Shown here: piece after piece, positions 26,629-34,389 of the stretch | Layout: each line of letters begins with the position of its first letter | How positions within the stretch are numbered: position 1 is the stretch's first letter | From: Stenotrophomonas maltophilia | GTDB lineage: Bacteria; Pseudomonadota; Gammaproteobacteria; Xanthomonadales; Xanthomonadaceae | DNA: 64,000 nt | Direction of reading: 5' to 3' | Assembly (NCBI RefSeq): GCF_006974125.1 | Contig: NZ_CP037858.1 | Span: 2,356,001 to 2,420,000 of the forward strand | Notes under the pieces: generated by a model | Databases searched by the model: none | What the model saw: only the letters and a program-made list of their open reading frames with translations | Told to the model about the DNA's origin: nothing | Translations under genes and position numbers: made by a program

Positions 26629-27927
26629 TCAGGCAGCCCCCTTCGCGAAGGCACTCGACAGGGAGCTGACCCTGCAGATTTCAAACGATGGGACCAATGA
26701 ACAGAGCAACGTCGTGACGACTCCCAGGCCAGCGGCCATCAGCATTGCCCCAGCATGCATCGCCGTTATCGCGCTGGGCAGAACGTCTCCCGCAGCAACC
26801 AACCGGATTCCCAGCGTATAGGTGACGACAGCGAGCGCACTGCTTGCGGCTCCTGCCGCGATGGATTCCCACATGAGCTGGATGAACACGTCCCGGCGTC
26901 GCGCACCCAGTGCACGTCGTATCGCGAGCTCCCGCCGACGGCGCCCCAGGCTGAAGCTCAGCAGCGCCGCCGCGTTGACGATGCACACACCGAGAAGGAT
27001 CAGTGACAGCCGAAGCTGCATCCTGGCCCGCTCCGGAACCAATCCCAGCCTGTCCAGCCAATCCATCAACGGCCAGAGTGCCACCTGCTGGGTGCCTGGT
27101 TCGATCCGAAGGCCCTTTGCCTGCGCATAGGCATTCAGACTCGCGCGGTAGGCGGCGACATCATCTGCGGTGGGCAGCCACGCCCAAAGTTGAAGCCATG
27201 AAACGTTTGCCCCTGCAAGATCCGTGTCCTGGTCCCCCCCCCAGATCGCCGTACCGTCCACAACAGTCAGCTTGTCTGCGATTGCGGTTTCAACCGGCAG
27301 GTAGATCTCGTCAGGTTCCACAAACGGCCGGCGTGTGAGATCTCCCTGAAACATCGGCACCGGATGCCAATCCTCCGCGACACCCACAACGGTATAGGTG
27401 CGTCTGCCCAGTTCCAACGGATGGCCAACGCAGTCCTGCGCACACTCGCGCTCGGCGAGCGCACGCGACAGGACCACTATCCGACTCGCAGCATGCCCCT
27501 CCTCAGCGGTCCATGCCCGCCCTTGAACAACGGCAATGCCAAGGACACTGAAGACTTCAGACGTGGCGAACCTCGCACGCAGCCTTGCGCTGAACTCTCC
27601 CGGCCGGGAGAGCGTCACCGCCCCCCCCGCCATTGCTGCCTGCTTCCACGCCCGGCCCTGGTTCAGAAGCACCTTCGCGTCTGGCCAGGTCAGTGCCTGG
27701 CCCGGATCCGGCGAACCCCTGCGCAGTGCATCTGGACGCGCGTCAAGGTACGGGCGGAACAATGCCGAGCTCCGGCCTGGCGCGGGATCCGACGATGCCT
27801 GGAGAACAATGGAGAGCATCACGGTCGTGATCCCTACCCCTGCACCCAGCATGAGAGCGATTGTCAGATGAGTGCCGATTCGTTGCTTGAATCGAATCAA
27901 CGACATCTTGATGTAATAACTATGCAC
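26629..27927 (-). CDS. ABC transporter permease, FtsX/MacB type (first of pair)
   Basis: 432 residues. The start is GTG 27927, with AGGAGGG 3-9 bp upstream, giving MHSYYIKMSLIRFKQRIG, a start style common in Xanthomonadaceae MacB-like permeases. One N-terminal helix (LTIALMLGAGVGITTVMLSI), a periplasmic MacB_PCD-like domain, then an FtsX block whose coupling loop is RRRRELAIRRALGARRRD. Such permeases export peptides or lipids from the periplasmic side. It follows the 272-aa gene by 33 bp, so it belongs to the peptide operon. Confidence 0.85.
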   Translation of the reverse strand: MHSYYIKMSLIRFKQRIGTHLTIALMLGAGVGITTVMLSIVLQASSDPAPGRSSALFRPYLDARPDALRRGSPDPGQALTWPDAKVLLNQGRAWKQAAMAGGAVTLSRPGEFSARLRARFATSEVFSVLGIAVVQGRAWTAEEGHAASRIVVLSRALAERECAQDCVGHPLELGRRTYTVVGVAEDWHPVPMFQGDLTRRPFVEPDEIYLPVETAIADKLTVVDGTAIWGGDQDTDLAGANVSWLQLWAWLPTADDVAAYRASLNAYAQAKGLRIEPGTQQVALWPLMDWLDRLGLVPERARMQLRLSLILLGVCIVNAAALLSFSLGRRRRELAIRRALGARRRDVFIQLMWESIAAGAASSALAVVTYTLGIRLVAAGDVLPSAITAMHAGAMLMAAGLGVVTTLLCSLVPSFEICRVSSLSSAFAKGAA

Positions 27928-27960
27928 CTACCCTCCTTGGCCCTTGCAGAGCCCTCAACT

Positions 27961-28779
27961 TCAACTCGACGGAACTCCACGTAGAAGAAGTTGCTCTCTT
28001 TCTCTTAGCTCACCTACTCCAGCCATGTATGGACTGCAGGCGCAGAAGGTCAGGTTTTCGTCCTCTTGGTACACTAGGATCTCGCCCATCCTGCTGTCGA
28101 ACAGTTCCCGGCATGCGCATACGAGAGCGGGAAAAGCCCCAAGATCCGCCTTGGGTCGCCCCCTTGGGAAACTCAGTGCGAACGCTTCTCCGTGATAACT
28201 ACATATGATTGGGATGCCTTGCGGCTGTTCGACGAAAAATGGATGCCACTGCTGCTCCCCTTCTGCGACATCAGAATCACCATTCCACCGGAAGTAGGAC
28301 CAGACTGACTTCTGTACGAATTTTTCCAGATGCGACATATCGGGCATTCGATGACCGAACCCAAAAGCGAACCGTGGCGTTTTGATGTCTTGGATACGCT
28401 CGGAAAGAAGCTTCCACTGCACATTCAGGGGGAGAAGTGATCTACTCACTCCGCGAGGGCCAATTCCGTGTGCAAGTGCGTGCGCTCGCGACAGAACCGA
28501 ACCCAAAGCCATGTGTGCCCAGTTCTCATGCAGACCGAACGCACGAAGACGCTTTCCAATCTCGGTGCAAGAGAGATCGAAGACTCTGTTGATGATGTAG
28601 GCGGACCGCATGCTAGGAACCGATTCTTCCACTACAGGTTCAATGATCTCAGCCTCCTGAACGCACCAACTTCGAGTCAGCTCATCCAGATGGATCACAC
28701 TCACACCCTGAACATTTCTCAGCACGGCTGCGACTACGTCTTCCGGATCGGAGTGGATAACAATGGTTGGAATCTTCAT
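27961..28779 (-). CDS. Unrecognised 272-aa partner of the HExxH peptide enzyme
   Basis: Starts at ATG 28779, overlapping the HExxH gene stop by 4 bp (ATGA). I do not recognise the family. Visible: a Rossmann-like start (IPTIVIHSDPEDVVAAVL), a middle stretch with NVQWKLLSERIQDIKTPRFA, and a C-terminal Cys motif (LTFCACSPYMAG). The N-terminal and middle arrangement faintly resembles the pre-ATP-grasp part of peptide-modifying ATP-grasp enzymes, but ATP-binding lysines and a metal site are not visible, so this is only a suggestion. Its tight coupling says it acts with the HExxH protein, perhaps as peptide-binding partner. Confidence 0.7.
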   Translation of the reverse strand: MKIPTIVIHSDPEDVVAAVLRNVQGVSVIHLDELTRSWCVQEAEIIEPVVEESVPSMRSAYIINRVFDLSCTEIGKRLRAFGLHENWAHMALGSVLSRAHALAHGIGPRGVSRSLLPLNVQWKLLSERIQDIKTPRFAFGFGHRMPDMSHLEKFVQKSVWSYFRWNGDSDVAEGEQQWHPFFVEQPQGIPIICSYHGEAFALSFPRGRPKADLGAFPALVCACRELFDSRMGEILVYQEDENLTFCACSPYMAGVGELREREQLLLRGVPSS

Positions 28780-29987
28780 GCCACGCTCTCCAGCATTTCC
28801 CTTGGCACTCTTTGGCTGTACTCGGCCCTGATCTCCTCCTGAATGTCATCCACGACCGTCATCAGTTGCAGCGAGGCGGGTGACTCCAGTACGAATAGCG
28901 TCGATATCTTCCGTTCTATGAAAAATCCGCCTGCCACGTGCATCAGTCGTCGCTTCATTCTCCTCCCGGCTTCTTCTCCAATCCCAGCACCGAGACCAAC
29001 CAACCTCCCGAGAAGATGATGGATGGCGTAGTAAACAAAGACCGCGTGCGCCAGTGAATGGTTCGGGATGAAGTTACCTGACCATGGTGAAACCGGGCGA
29101 ACTCTGATTGCACCTGACATGAACTTCCCATGCACCTCTTCATAGGCGGAGAGGTACGAGTGGATGGACTCATGCAGAATTGCCTCTGCACAGATATCCA
29201 CAGTCATTTCCGGCCTGTGGACATTGAGGATTCGGATACAACCTGCATGAATCGGCCGATACTCGGATCCAAGATTCAGAGGTGACTCCTGATCACCCCA
29301 CTCGATCGACTTCCTCACGAGCACACGCCTTGTGAATGTTCGAATCAGGAGACCCAGATGTGGAGTGGCTTCGTCCACCAGCCTTATGGCTGCTTCCAGC
29401 TTCTCTTGGATTACGGCAAGCTCTTCTGATGAGATGCTCAGGAATGGATTGCAGAACGTTCCGCTCTCTGGCTCGTGTCGACGCGCCAGCCCACTATCCA
29501 CGTCCAGAGCGATCACACCTCCCACCTTTGCGCGCTCGACCTTCTCTAATCCGGATTCATGCCGCCTGACCACCCACTCCCCAAGGGGGCTTTCAACTCC
29601 CTCCCCTTGGTGACGTTCGCCCATTTCGTTATGGATGGGAGCAACTGGACACTCCGCCATTGCGGCGAGATGAAGCGCTTCGATGGTCGTGACAGGCCTT
29701 CCATCTGTATCTTCATGGGAGGCTCCACCTGGATCATCCATGAATCCGGAAACCCACGGGGAGCCAAGCAACCTTCTTCTCGCCGCTGGATCCAACTGCT
29801 TGAATGTCCTTTCAAAACTCTCAACACGCTCTTGATTCTCAAGTCGCTCATCCCTGAATTTTGAAAGAGCCTCACCCAAACGACGCGGAGTCATTTCAAA
29901 CCATGCGTCCAGCAGCACCGAGCAAACGTCAACCGTTCTGCATGGATCTTCAATTGCTCTCCTGAGATCCTCTATGGAAGTTCTCAT
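28776..29987 (-). CDS. HExxH protein resembling alpha-ketoglutarate-dependent peptide beta-hydroxylases
   Basis: 403 residues from ATG 29987 (GGAG 6 bp upstream; a TTG immediately before is less likely). The motif HESIH at 272-276 lies in EAILHESIHSYLSAYE. Downstream come RVRPVSPWSG (295-304) and HSLAHAVFVYYAIHHLL (310-326). This order (HExxH, then PW, then a helix with His and FVY) is what I know from the peptide-modification family TIGR04267, now described as alpha-ketoglutarate-dependent HExxH beta-hydroxylases, which act on ribosomal peptides. A zinc protease is the main alternative. It follows the candidate precursor gene by 53 bp. AT-richer than the flanks. Confidence 0.7.
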   Translation of the reverse strand: MRTSIEDLRRAIEDPCRTVDVCSVLLDAWFEMTPRRLGEALSKFRDERLENQERVESFERTFKQLDPAARRRLLGSPWVSGFMDDPGGASHEDTDGRPVTTIEALHLAAMAECPVAPIHNEMGERHQGEGVESPLGEWVVRRHESGLEKVERAKVGGVIALDVDSGLARRHEPESGTFCNPFLSISSEELAVIQEKLEAAIRLVDEATPHLGLLIRTFTRRVLVRKSIEWGDQESPLNLGSEYRPIHAGCIRILNVHRPEMTVDICAEAILHESIHSYLSAYEEVHGKFMSGAIRVRPVSPWSGNFIPNHSLAHAVFVYYAIHHLLGRLVGLGAGIGEEAGRRMKRRLMHVAGGFFIERKISTLFVLESPASLQLMTVVDDIQEEIRAEYSQRVPREMLESVA

Positions 29988-30005
29988 CAACCTCTCCTTG
30001 GTGAC

Positions 30006-30034
30006 GGACGGCCACCCCCAATGGGCGACCGTCC
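30006..30034 (-). terminator. Hairpin between precursor and enzyme genes (possible attenuator)
   Basis: On the minus strand GGACGG (30029-30034) pairs with CCGTCC (30006-30011); inside, GCCC can pair with GGGT/GGG. It lies just after the precursor stop and before the HExxH gene. In many peptide operons such a stem leaves the precursor transcript much more abundant than the enzyme transcript. No U-run was seen, so partial termination or RNA stability is inferred. Confidence 0.5.
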
Positions 30035-30040
30035 GCGTTC

Positions 30041-30352
30041 TTAGACGTTGAACTTCTGGGCGTCAGGAATTGCGTGCGCAAACTGGAGCTCTTCTGCATC
30101 ACCTGACGAGTAGTGACCGCAGTGGGTACCACCGCTTGAGTAGTTGGTACATTGAACACCCGCGATCTCGTTGTCGGCGGCTTCTTCTTGCAACTCCGCC
30201 CCACTGACGAGAGTAATGTACAGCACAGAGGCGTTCTGGATCTGCGTGAGATCGTTGGACGCACTTCCCTGCGACGCAGATGCGATTCCGGATAGACCAA
30301 GCATTGCAATGAGTGCCGGAGGAAGAAGCACGGACTTGCAGATCTTCGACAT
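30041..30352 (-). CDS. Candidate RiPP precursor peptide with signal-peptide-like leader
   Basis: 103 residues from ATG 30352; AAGGAG lies about 8 bp upstream. The first 26-28 residues (MSKICKSVLLPPALIAMLGL, then SGIASASQ) look like a Sec signal peptide with an Ala-Ser-Ala end. A hydrophobic-acidic stretch follows (YITLVSGAELQEEAADNEIA), then a short tail with Cys68, Cys78 and a repeated NYSSGG / HYSSGD pattern, His77, His80 and His93, Asp85 and Asp97. Not a known family. Its place ahead of a HExxH enzyme, a partner and two permeases makes it the likely substrate; which residues are modified is unknown. Confidence 0.65.
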   Translation of the reverse strand: MSKICKSVLLPPALIAMLGLSGIASASQGSASNDLTQIQNASVLYITLVSGAELQEEAADNEIAGVQCTNYSSGGTHCGHYSSGDAEELQFAHAIPDAQKFNV

Positions 30353-30417
30353 TATTCAGCTCCTTTGAAGTTGATACTGCTGGATATGGCCGTGAGCTTG
30401 CGCGGCTCCTGGCCAGC

Positions 30418-30433
30418 GTCAGCGATTGCTGAC
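30418..30433. promoter_or_regulatory. Palindromic operator candidate upstream of the peptide operon
   Basis: gtcagc (30418-30423) and gctgac (30428-30433) are perfect complements with 4 bases between. The centre is about 73 bp before the precursor ATG, where a repressor or activator site would sit. I could not pick a convincing promoter in the surrounding AT-rich 267-bp gap (30353-30619), which otherwise holds no gene. Confidence 0.4.
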
Positions 30434-30619
30434 GATTTAGACTTTTCCAGCAGAGTCATCGACATCAATAGCAGCAGATTCCTTTGCAACCATCCTCAGT
30501 GCGGAGATCTTCTCGTAGCGTCTGGAGATGACGCAATCCGTCGGATGCAGGGGATTCTCCGAATCAGCGACATTGGGAATGGCGGAGGAAAATTCACGCC
30601 GGATACGACTGACAATCGA

Positions 30620-30835
30620 TTAATTCCAGAAGTACCAGACAGCCCCCGCCACCAACGCTCCCAGCAACACCACCTGCACCACCACATAGCCCACGCCACT
30701 GTCGCTCGACTCAGCGGCAATGCGCTTCTGCAGCGCCTCGCTCACATCCGGTGTTGCGTCCTGCTGCGCCTGCTCACGCAATGCCTGCACCAGCGCGCGC
30801 TTTTCCGCATCGCGAGGGTCGGTCGGTGGGTTCAC
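30620..30835 (-). CDS. Small single-pass membrane protein coupled to an ECF sigma factor
   Basis: 71 residues from GTG 30835, which overlaps the sigma-factor stop (GTGA). A basic/acidic N-terminal half (RDAEKRALVQALREQAQQD) is followed by one C-terminal helix (GVGYVVVQVVLLGALVAGAVWYFW). It has no anti-sigma zinc motif. The position after an ECF sigma gene suggests a small membrane partner or regulator; nothing more can be said. Confidence 0.7.
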   Translation of the reverse strand: MNPPTDPRDAEKRALVQALREQAQQDATPDVSEALQKRIAAESSDSGVGYVVVQVVLLGALVAGAVWYFWN

Positions 30836-31485
30836 AGCAGCTCTCCGGCGGTGGCATGCCGCGTCAGTTCCTGCTTCAGGACCTGGCGCGCGCGGTGCAG
30901 GTGGCTCTTGATGGTACCGCGTGCCAGCCCGGTCACCTGTTCGATCTCGGCCAGATCGAAATCCTCCAGGTAGTGCAGGCCGACGATCAGGCGCTGCGGT
31001 GCACTCAGCCGTTCCAGTGCCGCGCCGAGCTGACGACCGGCCTGCAGCGCCTCGCTCAACTCGGCCGGTCCGGGGCCTTCATCGCCGATCCCCAGTTCCT
31101 CCGGCACCTCCACCGCCACCATCCATTGCGCCTCCAACCGCCGCCGGCGCAGGTGCTGCAGTGCAGTGGTGTAGGCGACCCGGGAAACCCAGGTGCGCAG
31201 CGAGGATTCAAAACGGAACCGGTGCAGCTGGCGGAACACGGCCAGGAAGGTTTCCTGCAGCAGGTCAGCGACCTGGTCGCGGTCGCCCACCATGCGTCCG
31301 ATCACATGCGCGCAGGTGCGCTGGTGGGTCTCCACCAGCTGCGCGAAGGCCGACTGCGAGCCATCGATGATGGCCCGCACCAGGGCCTGGTCCGCGTCCA
31401 GCGGTTCGGCGGGGGCTGCCGTCGCCGCTGCATCGTGGCGGCGACGGCCCCGCAGTGCCGACAACGCTTCGCCGAGCAGGCTCAT
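30832..31485 (-). CDS. ECF RNA polymerase sigma factor
   Basis: 217 residues; start ATG 31485 (MSLLGEALSALRG), since the longer frame is a low-complexity extension. Region 2: AFAQLVETHQRTCAHVIGRM and DQVADLLQETFLAVFRQLHRF (the QETF core-binding and -10 recognition helix). Region 4: LSAPQRLIVGLHYLEDFDLAEIEQVTGLARGTIKSHLHRAR, a helix-turn-helix for -35 recognition. Directs RNA polymerase to a small regulon, probably under membrane-derived signal control through its overlapping 71-aa neighbour. Confidence 0.88.
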   Translation of the reverse strand: MSLLGEALSALRGRRRHDAAATAAPAEPLDADQALVRAIIDGSQSAFAQLVETHQRTCAHVIGRMVGDRDQVADLLQETFLAVFRQLHRFRFESSLRTWVSRVAYTTALQHLRRRRLEAQWMVAVEVPEELGIGDEGPGPAELSEALQAGRQLGAALERLSAPQRLIVGLHYLEDFDLAEIEQVTGLARGTIKSHLHRARQVLKQELTRHATAGELL

Positions 31486-31522
31486 CCGCGGGGCGCCCCC
31501 TGTGCCCGTGGCATGTCCTGGC

Positions 31523-31852
31523 TCAGCCCTTGCGTGCGGCAGGACGGGTGAAGTGCCAGGCCAGCAGCTGGCCGAGGCCGGCACTGCCGACCAGCGCGGC
31601 AGCGGCACCAAAGGTCAGGTCACGGACACCGATGGCTTCCAGCAGGGCCATGGCCAAGGCCAGGCAGACCAGGCTGATGCCCCAGCGCAGCGCGCCCTGG
31701 CGGCGGCGCTCCTCTTCCAGCACCGCCAGCGAGCGGATCACCTCCTCCGGCACGTGCGGGGCCACCAGCTTGCTGCGCGCGCGGGCATCGGCAATGGCAT
31801 GGATCGCGTAGGCGATGCAGATGAAGAGGGTGATCGGGATCAGTTCCTGCAT
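31523..31852 (-). CDS. Two-helix membrane protein (DUF6249-like)
   Basis: 109 residues from ATG 31852 (MQELIPITLFICIAYAIHAI). Helix at 3-19, a charged middle (PEEVIRSLAVLEEERRRQGALRWG) and two close helices at the end (ISLVCLALAMALLEAIG; AAAALVGSAGLGQLLAW). Similar small proteins next to sigma-factor genes occur in Xanthomonadaceae. Function unknown. It lies 37 bp before the sigma gene and likely shares its transcript. Confidence 0.7.
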   Translation of the reverse strand: MQELIPITLFICIAYAIHAIADARARSKLVAPHVPEEVIRSLAVLEEERRRQGALRWGISLVCLALAMALLEAIGVRDLTFGAAAALVGSAGLGQLLAWHFTRPAARKG

Positions 31853-32019
31853 GGTCGGGCTCCTGTTCGGTGGATGATGCGGGTTCAGGAGAATGGATGC
31901 GTGGCCACGGCAACCGGTTGCAGCATTTTGCCGATTCCGCTGCCATGACCTGTGGCCCCTGCTCCGGGCCCGGACGGCTGCTACCCTTGCCCGGTTTCCC
32001 CTTCCGGTGCCGTCCGCCC

Positions 32020-34389
32020 ATGTCCCGAGTGCTGCCCCTGTCCCTCCTGCTGTCGGCCGTGCTGGCCGCACCGGCCGCGCATGCTGCGCCCACGCCGATC
32101 ACCATCGAACAGGCCATGGCCGACCCGGACTGGATCGGCCCGCCGGTCGAGAAGGCCTGGTGGTCGTGGAACAGCCAGCAGGTGGAGTACCAGCTCAAGC
32201 GCAACGGCAGCCCGGTGCGCGATACCTTCCGCCAGCCGGTGGCCGGTGGCGTGGCCGCGCAGGTGGCCGATGACCAGCGCGGCACCCTGGACGTGGCCGA
32301 GCCGGTCTACGACCGCAGCCGCAGCCGCAGCGCCTTCGTCCGCAATGGCGATGTGTTCGTGCGCGACCTGCGCAGTGGCGCGCTGACCCAGCTGACCCGC
32401 AGCAACGAGCGCGCGGGCAACGTGAACTTCGCCGCCGACAACGGCGTGATCTGGCGCGTCGGCCAGAACTGGTTCCACTGGACCGCCGCCAGCGGCGTGC
32501 AGCAGGTGGCCAGCCTGAAGGCCGAGAAGGACCCGCGCACGGCGCCGAAGGCCGACGTGCTGCGCGACCAGCAGCTGCGCACGCTGGAAACCCTGCGCCG
32601 CGACCGCGACCAGCGCGAAGCCCTGAAGGACCAGGACCAGCGCTGGCGCCAGGCCGACCCGACCCGCGCACCGGGCCCGGTGTATCTGGGCGCCGACGTG
32701 GAGATCGGTGACAGCGTGCTGTCGCCCGACCTGACCCACCTGATCGTGGTGACCAAGCCGAAGGACTTCGATGATGGCCGCGGCGGCAAGATGCCGCTGT
32801 ACGTGACCGAGTCGGGCTACGAGGAAACCGAGGACACCCGCACCCGCGTCGGCCGCAACGGCTTCGAACCGCACACCCTGTGGTACGTGGACGTGCGCAC
32901 CGGCAAGGCCGAGAAGGTCTCGCTGGCTGGCCTGCCGGGCATCAGCACCGACCCGCTGGCCGAACTGCGCCGCAAGGCCGGCAAGGACGCGCTGAAGGGC
33001 GAACGCAGCGTGCAGGTGATGAGCGACTTCATGGGCGGCGGCATCCGCTGGAGCGCCGACGGCCAGCAGGCCGCAGTGATGCTGCGTGCCAACGACAACA
33101 AGGACCGCTGGATCATCAGCGTCAACGCTGCCGACGGCCGCGTGCAGAACCGCCACCGCCTGACCGACAACGCCTGGATCAACTGGGGCTTCAACGATTT
33201 CGGCTGGATGGCCGATGGCCGCACGCTGTGGCTGCTGTCCGAGGAATCCGGCTTCTCGCACCTGTACACCCAGGCCGGCACCGCAAAGCCGCAGGCGCTG
33301 ACCAGCGGCAAGTGGGAAACCTCGGCGCCGGTACCGTCGGCCGATGGCAAGGGCTTCTACTTCCTGTGCAACCAGCAGGCCCCGCATGACTATGAAGTCT
33401 GCGCGGTCGATACCGGCAGCCGCCAGGTGCGCGAGCTGACCAGCCTGAACGGCGTGGAAGACTTCTCACTGTCGCCGGACGGCCAGCAGCTGCTGGTGCG
33501 CTACTCCGGTGCCTGCCTGCCGCCGCAGCTGGCCGTGCTGCCCAGTGCCGGTGGCCAGGCGCGCGTACTGACCGACACCCGCACCGCCGACTACAAGGCA
33601 CGCCAGTGGATCCAGCCGAAGCTGGTGGCGGTACCGTCCAAGCACGGTGCCGGCGTGGTCTGGGCCAAGTACTACGAGCCGGAAAACAAGGAACCGGGGA
33701 AGAAGTACCCGATCGTGATGTTCGTGCACGGCGCCGGCTACCTGCAGAACGTGCACCAGCGCTACCCGGCCTACTTCCGCGAGCAGATGTTCCACAACCT
33801 GCTGGTGCAGAAGGGCTACATCGTGCTGGACATGGATTACCGCGGCAGCGAGGGCTACGGCCGCGACTGGCGTACGGCGATCTATCGCAACATGGGCCAC
33901 CCGGAACTGGAAGACTACAAGGACGGCCTGGACTGGCTGGTCGACACCCAGCAGGGTGACCGCGACCACGCCGGCATCTACGGCGGTTCCTACGGCGGCT
34001 TCATGACCTTCATGGCGCTGTTCCGCTCGCCGGGCACCTTCAAGGCCGGCGCCGCGCTGCGCCCGGTGGTCGACTGGCACCAGTACAACCACGGCTACAC
34101 CAGCAACATCCTCAACACCCCGGACATCGATCCGGAGGCGTACCGCGTGTCCTCGCCGATCGAGTACGCGCAGAACCTGCAGGACAACCTGCTGATCGCC
34201 CACGGCATGATGGATGACAACGTGTTCTTCCAGGACTCGGTGAACCTGACCCAGCGCCTGATCGAACTGCACAAGGACAACTGGTCGATCGCACCGTACC
34301 CGCTGGAGCGCCACGGCTATGTGCGCGCCGATTCCTGGCTGGACCAGTACAAGCGCATCCTCAAGCTGTTCGAGCAGAACCTGAAGTGA
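32020..34389 (+). CDS. DPP4-like S9 family prolyl oligopeptidase
   Basis: 789 residues; start ATG 32020, followed by a signal peptide (MSRVLPLSLLLSAVLAAPAAHA). The N-terminal beta-propeller (about residues 30-560) resembles dipeptidyl-peptidase IV. The catalytic alpha/beta-hydrolase domain ends the protein: nucleophile Ser657 in GIYGGSYGGFM, acid in DDNVFFQDS, and His in LERHGYVRADSW. Removes dipeptides from peptide N-termini, probably in the periplasm. The GTG of the NUDIX gene overlaps its stop by 4 bp. Confidence 0.9.
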   Translation: MSRVLPLSLLLSAVLAAPAAHAAPTPITIEQAMADPDWIGPPVEKAWWSWNSQQVEYQLKRNGSPVRDTFRQPVAGGVAAQVADDQRGTLDVAEPVYDRSRSRSAFVRNGDVFVRDLRSGALTQLTRSNERAGNVNFAADNGVIWRVGQNWFHWTAASGVQQVASLKAEKDPRTAPKADVLRDQQLRTLETLRRDRDQREALKDQDQRWRQADPTRAPGPVYLGADVEIGDSVLSPDLTHLIVVTKPKDFDDGRGGKMPLYVTESGYEETEDTRTRVGRNGFEPHTLWYVDVRTGKAEKVSLAGLPGISTDPLAELRRKAGKDALKGERSVQVMSDFMGGGIRWSADGQQAAVMLRANDNKDRWIISVNAADGRVQNRHRLTDNAWINWGFNDFGWMADGRTLWLLSEESGFSHLYTQAGTAKPQALTSGKWETSAPVPSADGKGFYFLCNQQAPHDYEVCAVDTGSRQVRELTSLNGVEDFSLSPDGQQLLVRYSGACLPPQLAVLPSAGGQARVLTDTRTADYKARQWIQPKLVAVPSKHGAGVVWAKYYEPENKEPGKKYPIVMFVHGAGYLQNVHQRYPAYFREQMFHNLLVQKGYIVLDMDYRGSEGYGRDWRTAIYRNMGHPELEDYKDGLDWLVDTQQGDRDHAGIYGGSYGGFMTFMALFRSPGTFKAGAALRPVVDWHQYNHGYTSNILNTPDIDPEAYRVSSPIEYAQNLQDNLLIAHGMMDDNVFFQDSVNLTQRLIELHKDNWSIAPYPLERHGYVRADSWLDQYKRILKLFEQNLK

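Noticed and set aside
28776..29987. Ordinary zinc metalloprotease
   Set aside because: HESIH alone would allow this, but the following PW and HxxxH/FVY pattern and the peptide/permease context fit the peptide-modification family better; not excluded.
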